From the NCBI GenBank assembly GCA_035764045.1, contig DASTZX010000104.1:1-12382 (forward strand): 12,382 nucleotides of DNA, written 5' to 3'. A program made the translations under genes and the position numbers. This document shows positions 1 through 5,952 of the stretch, in pieces; positions within the stretch are counted from its first letter, which is position 1; each line of letters begins with the position of its first letter. Origin of the DNA: JAVDCA01 sp035764045 (GTDB taxonomy: Bacteria; Pseudomonadota; Alphaproteobacteria; Rhizobiales; Xanthobacteraceae). The notes under the pieces are model-generated. The model searched no databases. It was not told the origin of the DNA and worked only from the letters and a program-made list of their open reading frames with translations.

Positions 1-2
1 CG

Positions 3-992
3 CCGCTGCGCGAGCTGCCGGTGCGGCTCGAGCGCATGATCCATTTCGTCCCGCCGCATGTCGAGAAGCTGCGCGCCAAGGTCCCCGATCTCGCCGCCCA
101 GGTCGACATCGTACTCGGCAATCTGGAGGACGCTGTGCCGGCCGACGCCAAGCTCGCGGCGCGCGCCGGCTTCATCGTCATGGCCGAGGCGCACGATTTC
201 GGGGCCACCGGCCTGTGGACCCGCATCAACGCGCTCAACTCGCCATGGGCGCTGGACGACGTGAGCGAGATCGTCGCCGCGGTCGGCAACAAGCTCGACG
301 TGATCATGCTGCCCAAGGTCGAGGGCGTGTGGGACATCCATTACCTCGACCAGCTGCTCGCCCAGCTCGAGGCGCGGCACGGGGTGAAACGGCCGATCCT
401 CATCCATGCGATCCTGGAGACGGCCGAAGGCGTGAATAATGTCGAGGGGATCGCGGCCGCCTCGCCGCGCATGCATGGCATGAGCCTCGGCCCGGCCGAC
501 CTCGCCGCCTCTCGCGCGATGAAGACCACCCGGGTTGGCGGCGGACATCCGGACTACGTGGTGCTCGCCGATGCCGCCGCGGATGCGCCGCGCGCAAGGT
601 CGCAGCAGGATCTCTGGCACTACACGATCGCCCGCATGGTGGACGCCTGCGCAGCCGCCGGCATCAAGCCCTTCTACGGACCGTTCGGTGATTTTTCCGA
701 TCCGGATGCGTGCGAGGCCCAGTTCCGCAACGCCTTCCTGATGGGCTGCGTCGGCGCATGGTCGCTGCATCCCTCGCAGATCGGGATTGCCAAGCGGGTG
801 TTCTCGCCCGATCCGGCCGAGGTCGCCTTCGCCCAAAAGATCCTCGCTGCGATGCCGGATGGGACCGGGGCCGTGATGATCGACGGCAAGATGCAGGATG
901 ACGCGACCTGGAAGCAGGCGAAGGTCGTGGTGGATCTCGCCCGCCTCGTCGCCGCCAAGGACCCCGAAATGGCCGTCCGTTACGGCTTGTGA
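3..992 (+). CDS. HpcH/HpaI aldolase / citrate lyase (CitE) family, malyl-CoA lyase-like; 5' end outside window
   Basis: Probable CoA-ester lyase of the CitE superfamily, closest by eye to L-malyl-CoA / beta-methylmalyl-CoA lyases, which cleave malyl-CoA to glyoxylate and acetyl-CoA in the cytoplasm using Mg2+. The frame is open to the left edge, and the six codons before the GTG at 21 (PLRELP) read as protein, so the true start is probably outside the window. Numbering from that GTG: LGNLEDAVP at 32-40 is the family's first strand, ILETAEG at 131-137 carries the expected metal-ligand Glu133, MSLGPADLA at 154-162 carries Asp160, PFGDFSDPD at 221-229 matches the malyl-CoA lyase PFGDFSD signature, and SLHPSQI at 248-254 is the C-terminal family motif. 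About 323 residues are visible, close to the usual 310-325. Exact substrate is uncertain: malyl-CoA, methylmalyl-CoA and citramalyl-CoA lyases and malyl-CoA thioesterase share these motifs. Confidence 0.85.
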   Translation, partial: PLRELPVRLERMIHFVPPHVEKLRAKVPDLAAQVDIVLGNLEDAVPADAKLAARAGFIVMAEAHDFGATGLWTRINALNSPWALDDVSEIVAAVGNKLDVIMLPKVEGVWDIHYLDQLLAQLEARHGVKRPILIHAILETAEGVNNVEGIAAASPRMHGMSLGPADLAASRAMKTTRVGGGHPDYVVLADAAADAPRARSQQDLWHYTIARMVDACAAAGIKPFYGPFGDFSDPDACEAQFRNAFLMGCVGAWSLHPSQIGIAKRVFSPDPAEVAFAQKILAAMPDGTGAVMIDGKMQDDATWKQAKVVVDLARLVAAKDPEMAVRYGL

Positions 993-1020
993 CGGGCGGT
1001 GGATGCCGGGCCGCGCGGGG

Positions 1021-1050
1021 TTGTTCGGCGCCCGGGGGCTGCGCTATGTA
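1021..1050 (+). promoter_or_regulatory. possible hspQ promoter
   Basis: A TTGTTC hexamer (1021-1026) and TATGTA (1045-1050) are separated by 18 bases, just upstream of hspQ. The CTATGTA element resembles the -10 of alphaproteobacterial heat-shock (RpoH) promoters, and hspQ is a heat-shock gene in Escherichia coli. The predicted transcript start (about 1057) is almost on the first ATG, which would give a leaderless or very short-leader mRNA. Weak by-eye match only. Confidence 0.27.
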
Positions 1051-1058
1051 CGCCCGCC

Positions 1059-1391
1059 ATGGGCAACATGCGCAACGCCAAATACAAGCTCGGACAGGTC
1101 GTGCGGCACCGCGTCTTTCCCTTTCGCGGCGTGGTGTTCGACATCGATCCGGTGTTCAGCAATACCGACGAGTGGTACGAAGCCATTCCTGCGGAGGTAC
1201 GGCCGCACAAGGACCAGCCGTTCTATCACCTCTATGCCGAGAACGCCGAGACCGAGTACATCGCCTACGTTTCCGAGCAGAACCTCCTGCCCGACACCTC
1301 GAACGAGCCGATCCGCCACCCGCAGGTCGCCGAGGTCTTCGTGCGCGACGACAAGGGCAGCTATCGGCCGCGCCACACCACGCTGAACTGA
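1059..1391 (+). CDS. hspQ: heat shock protein HspQ (YccV-like, hemimethylated-DNA-binding fold)
   Basis: Small cytoplasmic heat-shock protein of the HspQ/YccV family. In enterobacteria it is described as binding hemimethylated DNA and as a specificity factor and substrate of the Lon protease. The 110-residue product (E. coli HspQ is 105) has the family core: KYKLGQVVRHRVFPFRGVV at 8-26, the DIDPVFSNTDEWY turn at 28-40, PFYHLYAENAETEYIAYVSEQ at 54-74, and NLLPD at 75-79. The last strand (VAEVFVRD, 90-97) and a short basic tail follow. Neither the ATG at 1059 nor the ATG at 1068 has a clear Shine-Dalgarno sequence. I chose 1059, but 1068 (107 residues, MRNAKYK) is equally possible; the longer frame back to 999 reads as low-complexity leader. 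It stands alone, 66 bases after the CitE gene, and ends at a terminator shared with the convergent IalB gene. Confidence 0.92.
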   Translation: MGNMRNAKYKLGQVVRHRVFPFRGVVFDIDPVFSNTDEWYEAIPAEVRPHKDQPFYHLYAENAETEYIAYVSEQNLLPDTSNEPIRHPQVAEVFVRDDKGSYRPRHTTLN

Positions 1392-1411
1392 GCCCGTGCT
1401 GCAAATGAAAA

Positions 1412-1437
1412 AAAGCGCGCCCCTCGGGGCGCGCTTT
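1412..1437. terminator. bidirectional Rho-independent terminator between hspQ and the IalB gene
   Basis: A perfect inverted repeat, GCGCGCCCC (1415-1423) / GGGGCGCGC (1426-1434), is flanked by AAA and TTT that extend the stem to 12 bp around a TC centre. On the minus strand the stem is followed by a run of seven T residues (complement of 1408-1414), so it should terminate the IalB transcript strongly. On the plus strand it is followed by a short T run that serves hspQ. It lies between the two convergent stop codons (1391 and 1462), which fits a shared terminator. Confidence 0.85.
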
Positions 1438-1461
1438 GTCATCTCGGCGATTCGGCAGTCT

Positions 1462-2277
1462 CTATTTCGGCGCGGCCTGTGGCGTGCCCTTCTGCTGCTC
1501 GAGCTTCTTGCGCAGCTCGTCGGCTTTCTGCTGCAGCTCTTCCTGCATCTTCTTCTGCTTCGCCTCGTATTCCTTCGGGTCGGTGGCCGGACCTTCGTTG
1601 GCCTTGGCGAACTCGGCGAGCGACAGCGGGAAGCTCACCACCTGCTGATTGAGGTTGACCGCCTGGATGGTCAGCATCTGTCCCTTTTTCAGCTTGCCGA
1701 CGAGATCCGGCGTGCCGTCGTACTGGGCGATGCAGCCCATGTTCGGGCTCAATCCGGCGCAGGTCATGAACGGCATCTGCAGCGGCGGATTCTGGTCGAT
1801 GATGATGCGGGTGCCGTTCGCCACCGCCAGGCCGAACGGCAGGGTGATGCGGAAGGTCTTTGCCTGCTCGCCCTCCATCTCGATCAGCGCGGCGGCGACC
1901 ACCGGCATGCCGGCCTCGGTCCGCGCGTCCTTGCCGGTGAAGCACACGAGCTTGGACGCCTGCTCCTTCGGTGCGTTGGGCGGCGGACCGCAGAATTTCG
2001 TCCATGGCGAATACACGAATTGCGGCATCTCGGCCGCCGGCATCCCGGCTTGAGGTTGCTGGGGCTGCTGCGGCTGTTGTTGCGGGGCCGGCGCCGGGGC
2101 GGGTGCGGCGGGCGCTTTCGGTGCGGCCTTCTTGGCCTTGGGAGCTCCGCCGTTGGGGGCCGGCGCCTGCGCGGGCGCCTGAACGGCCGACACCGCAAAC
2201 ATGGCCAGCGCTGCCAGGGTCGTGACAAGCGCCGCGCGCGCCGGCCGTGCCGGTGCGGAAACGATCCGGATGATCAT
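1462..2277 (-). CDS. IalB (invasion-associated locus B) family secreted protein with Pro/Ala/Gln linker and C-terminal coiled coil
   Basis: Periplasmic or surface protein with an IalB domain, a family named for a Bartonella erythrocyte-invasion factor but widespread in free-living Hyphomicrobiales, where its biochemical role is unknown. The start at 2277 is chosen because GAGAGG lies seven bases upstream; the frame opens further to 2310 without such support. Of 271 residues, 1 to about 36 form a signal peptide (hydrophobic AALVTTLAALAMFAVSAV, cleavage probably after AQA). Residues 38-79 are an Ala/Pro/Lys/Gln-rich linker including QQQPQQPQQPQ. The folded domain (about 84-225) contains four cysteines (96, 112, 173, 182), suitable for two disulfides, and ends in the family-like VSFPLSLAEFAKA. 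Residues 235-264 are a highly charged Glu/Lys/Gln helix, likely a coiled coil. A DsbA-like gene occurs elsewhere in the window but a functional link is not shown. The gene is monocistronic and divergent from the binding-protein gene. Confidence 0.85.
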   Translation of the reverse strand: MIIRIVSAPARPARAALVTTLAALAMFAVSAVQAPAQAPAPNGGAPKAKKAAPKAPAAPAPAPAPQQQPQQPQQPQAGMPAAEMPQFVYSPWTKFCGPPPNAPKEQASKLVCFTGKDARTEAGMPVVAAALIEMEGEQAKTFRITLPFGLAVANGTRIIIDQNPPLQMPFMTCAGLSPNMGCIAQYDGTPDLVGKLKKGQMLTIQAVNLNQQVVSFPLSLAEFAKANEGPATDPKEYEAKQKKMQEELQQKADELRKKLEQQKGTPQAAPK

Positions 2278-2519
2278 CCTGAAACCTCTCTCTCGCCGCT
2301 CCCCGGGCATATTGTCCGGCGGAAGGGCCGCCCCTTAGGCGTGGCTGTCTCGACGGCAAATGAGGCAGGATAGTGACGCGCGCGCATCGGCCGACAGCTA
2401 AATTCCCCGATCCGATAAAGCCTTATGGCAAATCACGAAATCGGGTGGATACCGTCCTGCGTCCGGCAAATCGTCGCCCGCGCCGCCGGTCGGCCAACTC
2501 TGTGATAGCTGTGTCGCGC

Positions 2520-4352
2520 ATGCCACGCGGATGCTTTCGAAAGATCATGGTCGCGCTCGCACGCGCTTTGGTGGGGCTGCTTGCCACGGTCGCGGCCGGC
2601 GCCCTGTCGCCTGGCGTCGCCGCCCCGCGCCACGGGATCGCCATGCATGGAGAGCCGGCGCTTCCGCCGGACTTTGCCGCCTTTCCCTATGTGAATCCGG
2701 ATGCCCCCAAGGGCGGCACGCTCGTGCAGGGCGCGCTCGGGACCTTCGACAGCCTCAATGGCCTGATCGTCAAAGGCACTCCCGCGGTCTCGACCCGCGG
2801 CTACATCTATGAGAGCCTGCTCACGCGCGGCTACGATGAGCCGTTCACGCTCTATGGCCTGCTGGCGCAGACCGTCGACACCGACGACGCGCGCTCCTAC
2901 GTCACCTTCACCCTCGATCCGCGCGCAAAGTTCTCCGACGGCCAGCCGGTCACGGCCGACGACGTGGTCTTCTCCTGGCGGCTGCTGCGCGACCATGGCC
3001 GGCCGAATTTCCGCACCTACTATCTCAAGGTCGCGAAGGCCGAGGCGCTGGGCGAGCGCGTCGTGCGATTCGATCTCGCCGGCAGCGACGACCGCGAGCT
3101 GCCGCTCATCCTCGGCCTGATGCCGGTGCTGCCACGGCACGCGGTCGACGAGGCGACGTTCGAGGAGACGACGCTCAAACCGCCCGTCGGCAGCGGGCCC
3201 TACGTCGTTGCCAAGGTCGATCCCGGGCGTAGCGTGACGCTCGAGCGCAATCCCGCCTATTGGGGGCGCGATCTCGCGGTCAACAAGGGCCTGTGGAATT
3301 TCGACACGCTGCGCTTCGACTACTACCGCGACGACAACGCCGCTTTCGAGGCGTTCAAGCGCGGGCTGTTCGACGTGCGCGTCGAGACCGATCCGGGACG
3401 CTGGGAGACGGCCTATGATTTTCCCGCCGTGCGCGAGCACCGCGTGGTGAAAGAGGCATTTCCGAGCGGGCTGCCCAAGGGGATGCTCGGTTTCGTCTTC
3501 AATACCCGCCGGCGCGTCTTCGCCGATGTCCGGGTGCGCGAGGCGATTTCCCTGCTGTTCGATTTCGAATGGATCAACAAGAATTTCTTCTACGGCCAGT
3601 ATCGCCGCTCGCCGAGCTATTTCGCCGGCAGCGAGCTCTCCGCCTACCAGCGTGCCGCCGATGCGCGCGAGCGCGCCCTGATCGCGCCCTTTCCCGGCAG
3701 CGTGCGTCCGGATGTCCTAAACGGCACCTACACGCTTCCGGCGAGCGACGGATCGGGGCGCGACCGCGCCATCCTCAGGCGCGCGCTCGCGCTCTTTGCC
3801 GCCGCCGGATATCAGCTCTCTGGCGGCGAGCTGCGCGAACGGACAAGCGGTCGGCCGCTCTCCTTCGAGATCATGGTCACCACACGCGACCAGGAGCGCC
3901 TCGCCCTCGCTTTTGCCCAGACCTTGCGGCTCGCCGGGATCACGGCCCGCATTCGCATGGTCGATGCAGTACAATATGATCAGCGCAGAATCAGTTTCGA
4001 CTACGATATGATGCAGTATCGCTGGGATCAGTCCTTGTCGCCGGGCAATGAGCAGGCCTTCTACTGGGGGGCGGCCGCCGCCGACCAACAGGGGAGCCGC
4101 AACTACATGGGGGTGCGCAGCCCGGCGATCGACGCCATGATCGCCGCCATGCTCAAGGCGACCTCGCGCGTGGATTTCGTCGCCGCGGTGCGCGCGCTCG
4201 ATCGTATGCTGATGTCAGGCAACTTCGTGGTGCCGCTGTTCTATCTGCCGGACCAATGGGTCGCCCGCTGGTCCCATATCCGTCATCCTGCCGCCACGTC
4301 GCTCTCCGGGTTCATCCCCGAAGCGTGGTGGCGCGCCCCGCAGGCGCAGTGA
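2520..4352 (+). CDS. extracellular solute-binding protein family 5, YejA-like (oligopeptide / microcin C type)
   Basis: Periplasmic substrate-binding component of a peptide ABC transporter. The YejA subgroup binds peptides and, in enterobacteria, microcin C-type peptide-nucleotides. At 610 residues it matches YejA (about 604). A basic N-terminus (MPRGCFRK), a hydrophobic run (VALARALVGLLATVAAG) and a VAA/P cleavage site near residue 35 give a Sec signal peptide. Subgroup hallmarks follow: YVNPDAPKGG at 57-66, the SBP family-5 core FSDGQPVTADDVVFSWRLL (residues about 140-158), SGPYVV, then NPAYWGRDLAVNKGLWNFD and DYYRD. No Shine-Dalgarno is visible at 2520; ATG 2547 (preceded by GAAAG, giving MVALARAL) is an equally plausible start. 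Codons back to 2373 look non-coding. No permease or ATPase gene is adjacent, so it is an orphan binding protein. It lies seven bases from the next gene, so the two are almost certainly co-transcribed. Confidence 0.9.
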   Translation: MPRGCFRKIMVALARALVGLLATVAAGALSPGVAAPRHGIAMHGEPALPPDFAAFPYVNPDAPKGGTLVQGALGTFDSLNGLIVKGTPAVSTRGYIYESLLTRGYDEPFTLYGLLAQTVDTDDARSYVTFTLDPRAKFSDGQPVTADDVVFSWRLLRDHGRPNFRTYYLKVAKAEALGERVVRFDLAGSDDRELPLILGLMPVLPRHAVDEATFEETTLKPPVGSGPYVVAKVDPGRSVTLERNPAYWGRDLAVNKGLWNFDTLRFDYYRDDNAAFEAFKRGLFDVRVETDPGRWETAYDFPAVREHRVVKEAFPSGLPKGMLGFVFNTRRRVFADVRVREAISLLFDFEWINKNFFYGQYRRSPSYFAGSELSAYQRAADARERALIAPFPGSVRPDVLNGTYTLPASDGSGRDRAILRRALALFAAAGYQLSGGELRERTSGRPLSFEIMVTTRDQERLALAFAQTLRLAGITARIRMVDAVQYDQRRISFDYDMMQYRWDQSLSPGNEQAFYWGAAAADQQGSRNYMGVRSPAIDAMIAAMLKATSRVDFVAAVRALDRMLMSGNFVVPLFYLPDQWVARWSHIRHPAATSLSGFIPEAWWRAPQAQ

Positions 4353-4359
4353 GGCGGGC

Positions 4360-5778
4360 ATGATCCTCGGCCAATCCTCCGCCTCGCACACGGCGATGCT
4401 CGCCAAGGCGCCCCGCTCGACCCTTGACGACGTGTTTCGTCGTGCCGCGATGCGCCGACCGGATGCGATCGCCCTCGCCGACCCGCCGAACCGCGCGAGC
4501 ATCACCGATGGCGAGCCGCGCCGCCTGACCTATGCGCAGGCCGATCGCATGATATCCGCCATCGCCGGGCGGCTGCGCCGGCTCGGTCTTAGCACCGATC
4601 AGATCGTCGGGCTGCAGATGGCGAACACCGTGGACGGCGTGCTCACCTTGCTCGGGATCCTGCGCGCCGGGCTGATTGCGACCCCGCTGCCACTGTCGTG
4701 GCGGCAGGCGCAGTGCGCCGCTGCGCTTCAGCGCCTCGGCGCCCAGGCGCTGATCGTCAGCGGCCGGATCGGCAGCGTCGATCATTGCGACGTGGCCATG
4801 AACGTCGCTGCCGACGTGTTCCACATCCGCCAAGTCTGCGCCTTCGGCCGCGAGATACGCGACGGCGTCGTCGGCTTCGACGATCTGTATGCGACCGGCA
4901 CTCCCGATCCGGCGCCCACGCCCGAGCGGCCGGTCAATCCGGCCGCCCATGTCGCGGTGATCACCTGGGACGCATCTCCTGAGGGTGCCGTACCGGTCGG
5001 CCGCAGCCATTTCGAGCTGCTGGCGGCGGGCGCCGCCATCGGGCTCGAAAGCCGGATCGGGCAGAACGCCGTCGTGCTCTCCTCGCTGTCGCCCACATCG
5101 CTGGCCGGTCTCGCCCTCGCGCTGCCGCCCTGGCTGCTCACCGGCGGGACGCTCGCGCTCCACCACCCGTTCGACGCCGACGCTTTCCTGCGCCAATGCA
5201 GGACCGAGCAATGCAACATGGTTGTGGCGCCCGCCCCGCTCGCTCTGCGGCTCGCCGAAACGGATGCGTTCAAAGGTCGGGCCGGCGTCAAGACAATCGT
5301 CGCCGCCTGGCGCACGCCCGAGCGCATGGCCGCCGCAGCCCCCTGGCGCGACCCGGCCATCGGCCTTGTCGATGTCGCGGTGTTCGGCGAGACGGCGGTG
5401 ATCGCCGCGCGGCGCGGCGGCGAGGGCCGTCCGGTGCCGCTCCCGCTCGGGGCCGTAACGGCGCCGAATGGCGCCGGTACGCTGCACGTAGCGGAGGTCT
5501 CCCGCACCGCTCGCGGGACGATCGCGCTGCGCGGTCCGCTGATCCCCAAATTCGCCCTGCCGGCCGAGATCGACAGCATCGGAAAGCCGGCTTTCGCGGT
5601 CGCTCCCGACGGCTATGTGGATACCGGCTTTCGCTGCGGGGTCGATCCGGCCACCGGTATCCTGACCATCATCGCACCGCCTGCGGATCCCGACGGCGGC
5701 TATCGCGCGGTCCTGGGCAGGCTCGGCGCACGTTCGGGCGATGCCGGACCCGGCCGCCCGCTCGCGGCAGCGGGGTAG
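4360..5778 (+). CDS. AMP-binding (ANL superfamily)-like protein, degenerate and lacking the C-terminal subdomain
   Basis: Homologue of acyl-CoA synthetases / adenylate-forming enzymes, probably not catalytically active. ATG 4360 follows GAGG with a five-base gap and sits seven bases after the binding-protein stop. The large N-terminal subdomain is recognisable: TLDDVFRRAAMRRPDAIAL (21-39), LTYAQAD (56-62), GLQMANTVDGVLTLLGILRAG (84-104). At the phosphate-binding loop, where active members have YTSGTTGxPK, the protein reads ITWDASPEGAVPVGRSH (201-217), with no TSGTTG and no lysine. The YGxTE motif appears as FGETA (342-346), losing the Glu. The ATP-ribose YxTGD motif appears as YVDTGFRCGVD (419-429), losing the Asp. 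The protein stops at 472 residues, about 40 after this point, so the roughly 100-residue C-terminal domain with the catalytic lysine is absent. A late frameshift is possible but I found no convincing continuation in other frames. Function unknown; a binding or scaffold role is inference. Confidence 0.8.
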   Translation: MILGQSSASHTAMLAKAPRSTLDDVFRRAAMRRPDAIALADPPNRASITDGEPRRLTYAQADRMISAIAGRLRRLGLSTDQIVGLQMANTVDGVLTLLGILRAGLIATPLPLSWRQAQCAAALQRLGAQALIVSGRIGSVDHCDVAMNVAADVFHIRQVCAFGREIRDGVVGFDDLYATGTPDPAPTPERPVNPAAHVAVITWDASPEGAVPVGRSHFELLAAGAAIGLESRIGQNAVVLSSLSPTSLAGLALALPPWLLTGGTLALHHPFDADAFLRQCRTEQCNMVVAPAPLALRLAETDAFKGRAGVKTIVAAWRTPERMAAAAPWRDPAIGLVDVAVFGETAVIAARRGGEGRPVPLPLGAVTAPNGAGTLHVAEVSRTARGTIALRGPLIPKFALPAEIDSIGKPAFAVAPDGYVDTGFRCGVDPATGILTIIAPPADPDGGYRAVLGRLGARSGDAGPGRPLAAAG

Positions 5779-5792
5779 TTTCTGCGGCCGAG

Positions 5793-5824
5793 TTGACGCC
5801 ACGTTAATGGCGTTCGGCTAGGGT
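5793..5824 (+). promoter_or_regulatory. possible promoter upstream of the REC-REC-GGDEF-like gene
   Basis: The 174-base gap between the AMP-binding-like gene and the next gene holds TTGACG at 5793-5798, a good -35 hexamer. The best downstream element is the weak GCTAGGGT (5817-5824), so the -10 match is poor and the spacing is 18-20 bases. If real, the next gene can be transcribed separately from the upstream pair. Nothing else recognisable was seen in this gap. Confidence 0.28.
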
Positions 5825-5952
5825 CCCGATTTCCGAAGTCGCAAATACCTGCGGCTATCTCTGCCGCCGCAAACAATGTGCGAACGTCGGGTTCGCGGTA
5901 CGAGCGTCACGCATCTCATCGCATCTCCTTTGCCTCAACCGCCCGGACACCC

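Noticed and set aside
1396..2373. A 325-codon plus-strand frame antisense to the IalB gene
   Set aside because: Leucine/arginine-rich shadow (LLLRLVFLRV and similar) with no domain; it runs through the terminator and the signal-peptide region of a well-supported minus-strand gene.
4312..5802. A 496-codon minus-strand frame antisense to the AMP-binding-like gene
   Set aside because: Shadow frame with Arg/Gly/Asp-rich composition. The plus-strand frame has a Shine-Dalgarno, coupling to the upstream gene and recognisable ANL segments.
5804..5807. CtrA box (TTAA-N7-TTAA) upstream of the PopA-like gene
   Set aside because: Only one TTAA half-site is present at 5804-5807; no second half-site at the required spacing.
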